Shown: positions 1 through 11,228 of the stretch, piece after piece
How positions within the stretch are numbered: position 1 is the first letter of the stretch
How the letters are laid out: the number at the start of each line of letters is the position of its first letter
NCBI GenBank assembly: GCA_021904315.1
Contig: CM038908.1
Coordinates: 28,540,501-28,604,500, forward strand
Source of the DNA: Sphagnum magellanicum
Taxonomy: Eukaryota; Streptophyta; Sphagnopsida; Sphagnales; Sphagnaceae
Direction of reading: 5' to 3'
Length of the DNA stretch: 64,000 bases
Made by a program: the position numbers and the translations under genes
The notes under the pieces: generated by a model
Told to the model about the DNA's origin: nothing
Databases searched by the model: none
What the model saw: only the letters and a program-made list of their open reading frames with translations

Positions 1-1607
1 TATGAGATCGATCAGGTTCTCATGCATAATGGGCACCACTTGGAAGATTTTCCAACGCTTCCCAAGTTTAATTACATCCTTTTTGTTCATGAAGGAAACC
101 GATTGGTTGAAGAAGAGTTGGCTTATGATCGGCATTCATTGACCGCAGATGCAGACAATACAGAAGATAGGCTCAATGACGATTAGTGCAACGCATACGA
201 AACTATTTTGAATGCCATGACAAACAAAGAGGGCAAACTATTCTTTGTGTATGGCAGGGGTGGAACCGTTAAAACATTTGTTTGAATAACACTTCTGTCC
301 CGTCTACGAGGGCAAGGAAAAATCGTGCTTGTAGTTGCCTCATCAGGAATTGCATCTTTGTTGTTTTTGGGCAGTAGAACTGCTCATTCAAGATTTAAGA
401 TTCCAATTGATTTGCATGATGAGTCAACTTGCAACATCACACAATAGATGAAAGTGGCTGAGTTGGTGTGTAAAGTTGATATGATCATTTGGGATGAGGC
501 ACCAATGATGCATTGCCAAGCTTTCGAAGCTGTTGATCGCACCCTGCGTGATTTGATGTAATTGGATGACGCACAAGTAATCGGGAAAATCTTTGGTGGG
601 AAAACGTGCTCCTTGGTGGGGATTTTTGACAAATCTTGCCTGTTGTTCCCAAGGGGGAACGAGAAGACATTGTCAGTGCTTCCTTGCTTCGATCGCATCT
701 TTGGCAACATGTTACAATTCTTCATCTGCATATCAACATGCGAGTCATGGCAACCAATTTTGAAGAGCAACGAGAGTTTGCCGAATGGGTGTTGAATGTT
801 GGAGACGGTAATCTTCCTGCCATTGCAGAAGAAGAAGTTGTCGATCCAGACTGGATCAAGATTCCATCCCATATGAGGCTACCAGTAGAAGATTGCAGTT
901 TAAGAGGATTAATCCGAACCATCTATCCGGATCACTGGTGCCACTCTGGAGATGCCATGTATCTTATGCAACACATCATTCTAGCCCCCAAAAATATTGA
1001 CGTTGATGAAGTTAACAATGCAATTTTAGAATCGCACATGTACCTGAGTGTAAATTCTTTGACTCCAACAGAAGAAGGTGCAAGTGTTGCTGCCGGAGTT
1101 TCAATGGATTCATTGTATCCGGTGGAATTTCTAAACACTTTGTAATTCAACGGTATCGCAAATCATGAACTGGAACTCAAAGTGGGTGTGCCAATCCTTT
1201 TGTTATGTAATCTCAATCAATCAATAGGATTATGCAATGGTACGAGGTTGATTATCAAAAGATTGGGTCAGCGTGTCATTGAAATGGAAATCATCACAGG
1301 ATACAATGTCGACAAATGTGTGTTCATACCTTGCATCATCATGTCCCCCTCTGGGACTGATTGGCCATTTGTTTTGCGTTGTCATCAATTTCCAGTTCGA
1401 GTGGCATTTGCGATCACAATCAACAAGAGTCAAGGTCAAACATTCAACAACATTGGGGTATATTTGCTGTCTCCGGTCTATTCCCATGGTCAACTGTATG
1501 TTGCTATTTCATGGGTCACAAGTAGTGCAAACATCAAGATTTTCAACAGCCAGGGTCCCAATAGATGCATGCGGAATGTCATATATAAAGAGGTTTTGAA
1601 AATGTAG
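1..1607 (+). pseudogene. Helitron helicase (PIF1-like) C-terminal half, decayed
   Basis: This is the helicase part of a Helitron rolling-circle transposon; such helicases unwind DNA during transposition. Reading begins in frame at base 1, so the 5' part lies outside the window. Visible in order: a Walker A-like motif near 245-275 (GRGGTVKT, where GGTGKT is usual), a DEAD-like box IIWDEAPMM near 484-510, the region ending HINMRVMA near 720-755, and the C-terminal helicase block AFAITINKSQGQTF near 1405-1445 followed by LYVAIS near 1495. Only pieces stay open: 636-1145 and 1182-1607 carry long parts, while the N-terminal part has several stops (for example near 187 and 284) and frame changes near 600-640. 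The altered Walker lysine region and the stops make it inactive. Family assignment is by recognised motifs. Confidence 0.88.
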
Positions 1608-1652
1608 TTTGTAATTGTAATTTTGTAATATGTACCGTCAAATGCACACAAA

Positions 1653-1682
1653 CCTGTGCATTAGGCACGGGGTTCAAACTAG
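1653..1682 (+). mobile_element. Helitron 3' terminus: hairpin plus CTAG end
   Basis: About 45 bases after the helicase stop, a 7-bp stem (CCTGTGC at 1653-1659, GCACGGG at 1665-1671, one G-T pair) is followed seven bases later by CTAG at 1679-1682 and then T. Helitrons typically end in a short GC-rich hairpin, about ten bases, then CTRR inserted before a T. This fixes the right end of the element at 1682. Confidence 0.72.
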
Positions 1683-1689
1683 TCAAGTA

Positions 1690-2047
1690 GTATGTGAAGA
1701 AAGGAGTGAAGTAGCCTAATTGCAGTAGCCTCACCCCATGCTGAGTATTTGGGCCTCCAACAATATTTCTCACATCCAAGATGAATTATTTACTTTTTCC
1801 CAACCTGACCCACAAAACTGAGACGGCAAAGTGTCAGAGACCGTCTCTACTATGGTAACCCACCCGGACCAATCAAACCATCAAGGTAATCAAAAGCACA
1901 TGTTAGGCTTAGCTGTACCTTTCGCCAACCTGAGCATCCTATGCAAAAAAAAATACTGAACTGAAACCATGTTGTTGAGCCAAACTGGCATGTTTTGACT
2001 TTTCTTCGTTCAAAATTTGCTGTACCTGTCCACTGGTGGAGTTATTA
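1690..2047. repeat. Diverged copy of the neighbouring short transposon
   Basis: This stretch shares ordered blocks with 2048-2418: a segment ending in 'ttatttactttttc' then 'gcaacc' or 'ccaacc', a 'ttaggcttagctgtacctttc' counterpart, and the shared string 'catgttttgacttttcttc' near 1990 and 2350. The copies lie in the same orientation. This one is older or partial and lacks a clear left terminal repeat. Confidence 0.55.
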
Positions 2048-2418
2048 GAGCATCCCCAGCAGTGCTCACTGCTCACTAAGTAGCCCTGCAAAAATATTTC
2101 ATTGCATCCAAGTTTAGTTATTTACTTTTTCGCAACCCATCAAACAGAAACTAAGCCTCCAAATACGTGGGAGACACTACTAATGGCAAACTACCTTGAC
2201 GAATCATTATGATTGACCAATTAGAAAAACATGGATCAGCAGTCAGATCATATATATTACACTCTTCTCTATTAGGTTTGCTGTGCCTTTCACCAGCCTC
2301 AGCAAACCTGGGCGAGCAAACTGTGAGCATAATATGCTGAGCTAAACAGGCATGTTTTGACTTTTCTTCATCCAATTTTAATGTGCAGGGTCCTATACTG
2401 AGCACGTCTGGGGACGCT
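2048..2418. mobile_element. Short non-autonomous DNA transposon (MITE-like)
   Basis: About 370 bp bounded by imperfect terminal inverted repeats, GAGCATCCCCAG at 2048-2059 and CTGGGGACGCT at 2408-2418. There is no coding capacity. The left flank reads TTA and the right flank ATTTTA, so target duplication is unclear and I do not assign a superfamily. Confidence 0.62.
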
Positions 2419-2948
2419 ATTTTAGATCCACAACATTGATAAATGAATAGCTTGAAGCCATAGACTCTGGTTAAATCCAGAGAACATGAAAAGGAAGTGT
2501 AGTAGTACGTCTGGTATGTATCCTTTATTCTGTCTTGGGTGTTTTTGAGGTTCTTAAACCGTGGTTAAGTATTCTCTCTGCGGGTTACCGAGTCCAACGG
2601 CGGTGATAGGCGCAAACTCACTCCATCCAACGGTTCCGGTTGGGTTCTCCGATTGACTGGTACGGAAATTTGTGAACCCTCCAATCGTAGCGTATCTAAA
2701 CTGTCCACCGGTGTTAGGCGGTCGTTAGCCGCGAGCGCGTGGGGACTGTACCGGGGTTGTGACCGGCTGGCATCCGGTTACCGTCTTCTTCCCCCGTGAG
2801 GAGGCCGCTGCTGCACATTCACTTCTTTGCGCCGGCGTTCGCTTCCTTCGTTGTGTTTCCATATTGCGAGTTTTTGTTGCATCGGACGCGGATCGGAATC
2901 GAAGCGAATTCTTCTGTTAATTTTCCGGATCTGCAGCATCTCATCGTC
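2419..2948 (+). promoter_or_regulatory. Promoter and 5' UTR of the SR45a-like gene
   Basis: The sequence becomes distinctly GC-richer from about 2580 to the ATG at 2949, unlike the AT-rich DNA around it, as expected for a promoter and transcribed leader. No TATA box or start site could be fixed by eye. Confidence 0.4.
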
Positions 2949-5900
2949 ATGGTAAGCCTTTTTTTTCTGATTTCTTTTTTTTTTTTTCCTTTTTTGGCTT
3001 TTTGTGAAAATTCGGTTTTGTTCTTGTTGATGAAGCCCTTCGTGTTCTCCAAGGTTTTTGTAATAGAGCCCCTTGTTGCCTTTTCAAACGATTTGGAGAG
3101 CATTTTTGTTTTCTATTTTCCTGATGCTGTCCATTATCAGGTTGCTATTTTTTCAATGAAGTATTTTTCCGTGTTTTGCTTGACATCGGTTGTTTTTTTT
3201 CCTTTCTGCCTGTTTGTTCTTTTAGTTTTTTTATTTTTGTTGTTGTTGTTGAGGACAGGGGAAGCTTTTCAGTGTTGAAGCTTCTCTTTCCTTTTGGAGC
3301 GCTCTTTGTTTTTTAAGAGTATTTTTTGTGGTTCATGAGTCTCCTGTGTTGTGTAGCTAGTGTGGGCGTGATTATTCTACCTTTCAGTTTTGCTCCGCAG
3401 CCGCTTAAGTTTACTCTTGTTTTTTGGGTGAGAAATAAGCTTTGTGATTTGCGCATGTGTATTTCCTGGAAGAGATTAAGGCTTTTGTAGATCTCCGCAG
3501 CGTTCATATTGCTGTCAATCGGTTTTATTCCCTTGCACTATTTCGTGATTTTGTCAAACTTGCTATTTGGATATATGATTTACTTTATGTTAGTATTGAA
3601 AAAGCTGCAGTTTGCCTGTTTCCAAGAGCTCATATATGCGCAGGTCGATTAAAAACCAGTTGTGGAGTCTGCTCCCAGCATGGACTTGATGTATTTTATT
3701 TCATTTTGACAGCACATTCTGGCAGCTTCTTTGAGATTAAAAAGAATGCCTTGATCTCATCCACCTTAAAGTTCCCCCTATTTCATGCCTTACAAACACT
3801 GAGACAGAACTAAGTAGGAGCGGAACGAATTCATCTCAAGATTGACATGAAAGCAGGGTGTGAACTGGCCATATCCTAGATAAGAATTGTAGAATCTAGT
3901 CGGTGCTATGACTAACCACATAGTCATGTGGGTTTCATTGAATGCATGTGTGGAGCAGGCAGAGTCTCCTCGGCGCAGCAGCAGGTCAGTTCAGGCTCAC
4001 TGCCCTAGTTGACATGGCATTTTGTGATATGTTGGCATGGGCTGAAAGTAATTTTTTTTCGTAATCAGGAGCTTCAAATAGGTAACAGGATATGTATACA
4101 TCTTTTTTTGTGCAGGTACTCTGATTCACCATCACCAAGGCGTGCATCTCGAGGTCGATCTCGGTCACGGACACCTCCAAGAAGGTCTGATCATTTTTCT
4201 GGTCTTTCTTCTTCAACAAAGTGTTTCTATCTGTTCTCTTAAGGTCAATCTAAGTTATCTCTGTTAGTTAGAAGAGATGAGGGAATGGCTTTTTAACTGT
4301 CACAACAGATGATTTGTTGCTGCATTGGAATTAGCATACTGATGTGGACTGGCATACTTTCTAACTTCACCTGGACTTAGCTCTGTATGAACTCATCCAA
4401 GCATGTGTCAGGCAGTTAACCTTTTTTCGCCCCCTTTGGGTGTGAGGGGGAACAGGGATAATACTGTCTCAAGAGAAGAGGCACTCAATCCAGGAAACAA
4501 TTTGTATGTCACCGGTCTGTCTACCCGTGTGACAGAAAAGGATTTGGAGGATCTCTTTTCAAGGGAGGGCAAGGTATTTCTATCTGATGTGTTGCAAAAA
4601 TCGTGTTTTAGATCACAATAGGGTTCTTGGTGGAATTTCTCTTTGAAGTTTTGCACCAGACCAGGTGTTTTTGGGTAGCTCAAGTGTTCAGTTGTGTGAA
4701 CCTTGTACTTATGGCAATTTACTGAGTCTGACCAAGTTTTGTAGTTGCTGGCTCTGGATTAGTATTGTGACCCCTAGTGTATTTTGTTGTGGCCTCTATT
4801 TAAAACCTTTCTTTGGTATACTTTATGTGCACAGCAGCTGACTTTGGATACTTCAAAGTTGTAGAGAAATGGAAGTGTTAATTGTGAATCAAATGAATGT
4901 TAATGTTTATTTTGATGGTGTGCAGGTGACAGAGTGCCGACTTGTTGTGGATCCACGCACACGAGAATCAAGAGGGTTTGGGTTTGTCACAATGGAGACT
5001 GCTGAGGATGCTGACCGCTGCATAAAATATCTCAACCGCTCAACTCTTGAGGGACGGATCATAACTGTGGAGAAGGTGAGTTTGTACTAGTGTTTAACTT
5101 ATAGTGATGCTCCCCCAATTTTCTTTTGAAGATGATTTTAGACTTCTTTTTCTTCCAACCCTAACTTTTGAGAAGGTGAATTTGGAATCACATATGTATT
5201 TGTTGCCCTGCTTCCCCAGTTCTCTCATGAAAGAAAATTAGCCTGCTTTGTCTTCAAACCCGCACCTCAGGTGTGCAATGCTGGTATTTTGAGAGCAGTC
5301 AACGGGTTGCAAGTAAGTTTGGGCAATTGTTTCTTACTACATTCTCTATTGAAGTGGGAGGAATTCTGGGTAGATGGAAGAAGGCAGGAAAAATGCTAGA
5401 TAATGCTGTGAAGCAGGTAGTGAAATAGGAAGGGCTAGTGCTAATGGGATTGCTGGTCTTCCTTGGAAGCTTTGGTCATCCAGAGAAGATACAGCTTTTG
5501 CAGCCTTCAACTGTGCAATGGTTTAGACTGTGCGACTCGGTGTGCTGTAGCGAATATGTCCACCAAGAAATTGCAGGGATTTTTAATGCTGGCCCACTGA
5601 GGCATTCGAGCTGTCGAAATGGAGCTTTGCATGCCAATTTCACAACAAAATTACCACTCACACAAATTCACTCGAATCGAATGTTAAATTCAAATGTCAA
5701 GTGGATGTCATCAAGGCTTGGTGCTGGGCTACCTGCTTGAGCATTCTCCTTTTGCATCCATCAAACCCAGCTGGCTTCTCAGAGTCGGTTGTAGACGACA
5801 AAGATAGCCATGGTTGTTTACCTCAAACAGATCAGTATCTTCCAAGCTTGCCATGCTGGCGCTGCTAACTCACTGCGGACCCTGCAAACCCATCAGCCAT

Positions 5901-6869
5901 TGCACCACTATCATAGCACCACAACTACTACTGCAACAAACTTGCACAATTTGTGTCCAACCCAATCCTAACAGCACCTGCCATCTTTGTTGTTGTCTGC
6001 AACTCATTGTTCTTCAAGGTGGGTTAGAGCAGCATTTTATGAGGAATCCAATCTAGCCACTGGGTGATCCTCATCCCTACCAGCTAGGGTGTTCTCTGGT
6101 CATGTGATTGCGCACTGTTCTGACCATGAGCTGTAAGCAATCCTTCTATCCTTCATCTTTGAAGGACAAGGAATTGACAGTCGCAATGTTACAGCTCCAT
6201 GACACTGCTGTAGTTGATGTATTAACACAGAACGGTCATTGTCATGGGTTTGTTTTACATCATTTGTTACATCTAGCTGTGCCAGGCATCTTTCCCACAG
6301 TAGTGCTGCTTAATTTGGAGCACCCAGGTTTGGCACTGCTTATCACTTTTTATTGGGGTAGTTTCTGGGTCTATTTGTGCCTTGCTTTATTCACAAGGAA
6401 GCATCTTCAGCTTGATCAACTTTTGGTCCAGCTTGTAGGATGGCTTTTTGAGGAACACTCTATCCTAAGGTTCTTTCTTGATGAGTGCAGGCCAAAAGGA
6501 GGCGGGCACGGACACCCACACCAGGGGAGTATCTTGGTGTGAGAGGTGTGTGAAATTTCAAGTGTGTTTGTTATGGTACTTGTCATAGAGCTCTGGAATA
6601 TATAAGTGAGCTATGTGTTTATTTGTAGGGTTTTAATTTCATAGTGTTTTGCTGCAGCTATGCAGTCCCAATCACGAGGCTATGGTGGTGACTATGGGAG
6701 AGACAATGGGAGGGATGGATACTCAGCTCGTCGTGCACCTCGCTTCTCTCAGCATGCAGCTCGAGATGGCCGCGATGGTCGTGACTGGCGAGATAGGGAG
6801 CGCTCTCCATACCGTGGTCACCGGCATGAACGCTCACGTTCACCACGTTATTCACCATATCGTCGCTGA
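2949..6869 (+). CDS. SR45a: SR45a/Tra2-like RS-RRM-RS splicing factor
   Basis: Nuclear serine/arginine-rich RNA-binding protein that promotes splice-site recognition. Coding exons: 2949-2951, 3959-3984, 4116-4184, 4456-4573, 4926-5075, 6491-6545 and 6658-6869. They sum to 633 nt (210 aa plus stop), all phases agree, and every intron is GT-AG. The protein starts MAESPRRSSR and has a short RS region (SPSPRRASRGRSRSRTPPRR). Its single RRM has RNP2 LYVTGL near residue 50 and RNP1 RGFGFVTM near residue 90, followed by the linker RRRARTPTPGEYLG typical of SR45a and Tra2. The C-terminus is rich in RD/RS dipeptides and ends SPRYSPYRR. It is shorter than Arabidopsis SR45a because the C-terminal RS tail is reduced. 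Intron 5 (5076-6490) is long and has no recognisable gene. The gene looks intact; the symbol is by family resemblance. Confidence 0.92.
2952..3958 (+). other. Intron directly after the start codon of the SR45a-like gene
   Basis: The ATG at 2949-2951 is followed at once by GTAAGCC, and the next coding exon opens after GAGCAG at 3958, giving M-A-E-S-P-R-R. The intron is 1,007 bp and T-rich near its 5' end (2960-3250), so coding exon 1 contributes one codon. Long leader or first introns in plants often raise expression. The phase fit supports the model, but a start in a later exon cannot be excluded. Confidence 0.75.
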
Positions 6870-7700
6870 AATGCACTTCACTTTTTGGTAGTGCCTGGTT
6901 CTTATGTGGGTGACTTATGCAGTAGTGTAAATTGTGATTTTCACTGTGACTTGGTTGTGCAGTCTTATTCTTTGAGTGTTTTACCTCTTGGAGACGTTTT
7001 GCAGTCATGATTCACAAAAGCAATTCAGGTTTCTTTGTTTCTTTTGTTTCACTTGAAATTGTTGAGATCTTGAGCCCACTTCTGCTCTGTCGAGCTATGG
7101 AAATGGAATTTCAGTTGCCGTGGGTTGTTGGTTTTGTTGTATATTGTACTAATACTATGTGGTCATGTCCACAGAAGCAATCTGATGGAACTCTACGTGC
7201 AATAATGTAAAAGTAAGCTGTTTCAAGTCCCTTACCAATCTCATTCTGCAAGAAGAATTCATGTCCAAATTCTTAGGATTCATGAGTGTTGATCTTTTAC
7301 TTGTGTTTGTGACGAGTGAGTCCATGCTTTGTAATCACACCAATGTAATCCAAAAGATGTTGTTGAATGTTCATGAGATAGAGTAATATCCCCTCAAGTG
7401 GGGACTCTTCAATAGATGTTCCAATGAATGTCTTGGAAGTACCACGTCGTATAGTGCGTGGAGTAAAGTTGAAATCTAGTTTGACATCCTGGATCTGATT
7501 AATTCTGCATTTCATTAATACTAATCCATGTGGGGTGTGTCAAGACCATGTGACATTTTCTCATCGAGTCCCCAATTTGTGTCTTCATCAAATGCCACTA
7601 ATTTAATCACCAAATTCAGTCGCCATAATTCTTGCTTTCTTTCTTTTGTTCTTTGTGCGCAAACCACCTGACAAAACTTTTGTTGAAACAATCCACAGAT
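6870..7700. other. 3' UTRs and spacer between convergent genes
   Basis: This lies between the stop of the SR45a-like gene (+) and the stop of the hnRNP-like gene (-). It should hold both 3' UTRs. I see no further coding exons; short open frames here lack family features. Confidence 0.5.
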
Positions 7701-10700
7701 TTATAGTTGTGGAAAGATTTGTACCAAAGTCCTGTGTCGAGGATGGCCCCGAACTTTGTTGGTTGATAGAGATGGATCAAATGATGAGATGGACGGCAGA
7801 GAAGCATGAGCACCTATAAGCCCAGCTGCTTGACATTGGTAGAAGTTTGCAGTAGCTGCAGCAGCATTCTGTATGTCAACCCAACTACTATGAGGTGTAT
7901 GTGGAGCAAGCAGCCCTGTCATTCCAAAAGCTCCTGATGCCACCTGAAAACACACACACACACACCCATCTTGAGCAAATTGGTAACCCTTTTTTGTGCC
8001 CTTAGAAGATGCAATTCATAAAATATAACTATGTGATGAACAAACTTTGCTTGATTGTTGGTATTTTACGCATTAGTTCAAAAGGCATGTCATGATCCAA
8101 GAAGGAAAAAAGAAAAAAAGAAAAAAAAGAGCACCTGTTGTTGCAAGGGCAGAAGCTGAATACTTGTTGGGTCTAGAGCTGGTTGCATACTAAAGCATGC
8201 TAATCCTCTTGTCACCAATAGCATCTCACTACAGAGTACAAAATCTCATCATTGTTTGTTAGTAACCGAAATCTCATTATCATTTGTCAGTTTGGGGGTT
8301 TTGAAATCTTGCACTACCATTGTATGCAATAAGCATTTTCAACTGAAGTTTTCCACGTTTAAAAGTTTGGTCGAGAGGCAGAAAAGTTCAGTTCAAAACA
8401 ACAATTAGAGTATACACTCGAAAAGCTTTACAGTCTGTTTCAAGAGCAATTGAACTGGATAAAAAGATTGTGTATGCTTGTTTGTTGTGTCTTGTACCTT
8501 TTTGTTGCCTTGAAATGTTCTATGTTATCGGAGCCAATGTTTTTGCGATGGCATTCTATAGTGGGTAAAGCTTCCTCTGGTGAAACAAATTCTACAAAAG
8601 CCATGCCAGTCGCATGGTCTGTTAGTGCTCCCATTACAATGTGGATACCGTGTGGCAATACGTTGTAGTCTTTAATTCTAGGACTTCCTGGTGACTATAT
8701 ATTGTTGTTGTTGTTCACCTGATTTGGAGATCCAAATTGGGAGAAGCCACCAGCACCTAATAGCATCCCATATATTCTCTGTTGTAGAGCTGTGATCATC
8801 TTGCCTTTCATGCTCTGAAAGTGCTCCACATAACACCGAATTCATCACAAAAGACCATCATTACAAAGCTAGAAAAAATTCTTGTTCAACCACAACTGCA
8901 AAATGCTCTTCTATGACAATACATAATTGTAATTCACACCTGCAAATGTTCTTATGTTATGATAAATAATTGAAATCCACACTTGCAAATGTTCTTATGT
9001 TATGATAAATAATTGAAATCCACACTTGCAAATGTTCTTATGTTATGATAAATAATTGAAATCCACACTTGCAAATGTTCTTCAATGACAATAAGTCATT
9101 GAAATTCACACCCACAAGTGTTCTTCAATGACAATAAGTAATTGAAATTCACACCTGCAAATGTTCTTTTATGATAATAGGTGATTGGAATTCACACCCA
9201 CAAAAAAATTGTTCTTCAATGACAATAAACAATTGTTATTCACACTCACAAATGTTGTTCTATAATAATAACAATGAACAATTGTAAATTCATCCTGCCA
9301 TAACATCAAAACAGGAAGTATAATTGATGATTTACAGATTGAGAAAACAGGAGTTGCTATGATCATAAGTTTTGCAACAGAAAACAAAATGGACACACCC
9401 ATTAGTTTGGAAGAGGTGAAAAAAAAACCAACCGAGTCCATGGGTTCTCGATGTAGTTGCATTGCCCATGGGTAGCTGTTTCTTCATTCACAAACTCTAC
9501 AAAAGCCTGTACATTTTGAAGTTGGTAAACAAACTGTTGCTACTTAGTGAGAGCTTGACTAGTACAACAGGCAGCAACTCGAGAGGTTGATACTATCAAA
9601 AGGAAATTTATTTTGGCACAAATTTTTATTCCAGCTTTGATGAACAAAACCTTCAAAATCCACCCACAGTCAATATATGACACAATGAATGAATAAAAGA
9701 GTTGAAACATTGAAACCCACTTCGCCTGTGGGACGACCATCAGCATGAGTACATAGGAAAATGCCATCAGCCACAACTTGCATCCCTTTGAAAAAATCAG
9801 TGATATCTGCAGCTGTACGACTGCTCCCAGAAACACCATAAAATCTCCCCAGAATTTGGCACCACCTAAATGAACCTTATATATGAATTCTTGTTCAACA
9901 AAAACCTTCATCCCAGTTGTTGCTTCAAAAAAAACATTCATGGAGGAGGGCACTGATGTTAACCTGTAGGGCACGTCTCACATGCGCACCATGCCAGTGT
10001 AGTGCATGTCCATACTACCGTACATGCCTGGGATCCCTGTGTTGAGGATGTTGACAGCAGCAGAAGAAGAATCTGGCACACCAATCCCCATCACTGTCCC
10101 ATTTCCTCATCCCACCATTTGCAAGGCTCCCAACCATTTGTTAAAAAACAGCCTTAGTCACAAGGATGAAGAACAGTTGCACATTTGATTTTGATTGAGT
10201 TTTTCATGGCCATTTTATGAAGGAACCTGCATATCTGCTGGATGCCCCTTGAAGACTTCAATGTAGCAGCTACCAATATGTTGCCTGCACATATTCCAAA
10301 ATGTGAACCGCAAGAACTGATAACAAGAATTGAAGATCATGAAGGGAAAGCTAACCCAATTGAACATGACATGAGATTCATGTTACCCACACATCTCTCT
10401 TCATTCATGTTACCCACATATCTCTATTCATTCATGTTGGACTGGATCACAGTTCTGAAGTTAGCAATCCTGATACACTCAGATCTATACATGAACTTCT
10501 CTATTGAAGTGGTGGATGTTGAAACCCATTTGACCAAAACTTCCACTACATTTTGTCTGATGACCCAATTAGGTCTATGGATAAATGCTGAAATGATAGA
10601 TCAGGGAAGGCTCTTAATATACCTGTTCCGATCTAAAGCTTTGTTGGCTAATTCTGTACTCACAAATTGCACATAAGCTCGTCCAGTTGACCTGCCTACA

Positions 10701-11228
10701 CAGTTTCATGGAGACCATTTAGACATTCAGTAATTGAACTTTAGCTTGACTTCAGGCACCTGCAAGAAGATCAACAATTGGTAATTTCATGAAGTAATTG
10801 ACTGTGCACAAGACATTTCAACATTGACATTGTGTTCTGGAGCAGGTCAAAGTATCAGCAGATTGTTGTCAGCAGGGTTCTGAATTTGCAAGACAAAATT
10901 TTACCCTGAAAGTTCACGCAAATGACTACACCATTGGGACCCATCTCCAATCCTTTGAAAAATCCAGCAATGTCTGATTCATAGGCACTGAAGGGGAGAC
11001 CTCGGAGTCGAACAACATTGCTATGCTTTCTAATGCCCACAAAAACACAAATCTTAATTCAAGTGCTGAATTTCCAAACTGGGTTTTTGACAGGAAATTT
11101 TCTTCACCAGTGTACATAAAAGAAGGAAGGAAGGTTGTGCCCTAATTTTTTTAGAACAATGATGCAACAAAGACTTACAACCCATCATCAAGGGCACTTC
11201 CTCCAACAAGCCCTCCCATGCCCGCCAT
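7701..11228 (-). pseudogene. hnRNP F/H (GRSF/ESRP)-type three-RRM gene, damaged
   Basis: Homologue of plant hnRNP F/H-type quasi-RRM proteins, which bind G-rich RNA in splicing control. Minus-strand exon pieces: 11228-11179 (MAGMGGLVGGSALDDG), 11029-10905 (RRM1, VVRLRGLPFSAYESDIAGFF), 10695-10623, 10284-10227, about 10120-9964, 9820-9721 (RRM2, ITDFFKGMQVVADGIFLC), 9506-9433, about 8843-8719, 8694-8498 (RRM3, PHGIHIVMG...TGMAFVEF), 8189-8135 and 7943-7701. Most junctions agree in phase. Damage: TGA at 9980-9978 replaces the Arg codon of MRDVPY; another in-frame TGA precedes it in the same piece; exon 9506-9433 shifts frame before AMQLHREP; the acceptor before CYVEHF is not visible; and the first half of RRM3 is missing, only 24 bp with an in-frame TAG separating exons 8719 and 8694. 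Probably a recent pseudogene; sequencing error is the alternative. Confidence 0.82.
8892..9285. repeat. 43-bp tandem array in an hnRNP-like gene intron
   Basis: About nine copies of a 43-bp unit containing 'aattgaaatccacac' and 'tgcaaatgttctt'. Three central copies (8940-9070) are almost identical and the outer ones are diverged. It lies in the interval where the RRM2-end exons should join (between 9433 and about 8843). Confidence 0.88.

Noticed and set aside
384-872. 162-codon frame on the minus strand
   Set aside because: It is antisense to the Helitron helicase pieces and has no family features of its own.
2796-3278. 160-codon Phe/Leu-rich frame resembling a membrane protein
   Set aside because: It spans the leader and the T-rich first intron of the SR45a-like gene; the hydrophobicity comes from poly-T tracts.
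5438-6542. Open frames in SR45a-like intron 5
   Set aside because: They lie in a GT-AG intron with matching exon phases on both sides and show no recognisable domain.
6649-7008. Other-frame open stretches over the last SR45a-like exon
   Set aside because: They are shadows of the RS-rich exon; His/Met-rich translations arise from reading the same DNA in other frames.
9540-9974. 144-codon hydrophobic minus-strand frame
   Set aside because: It overlaps the RRM2 exon of the hnRNP-like gene in a different frame and includes intron sequence.
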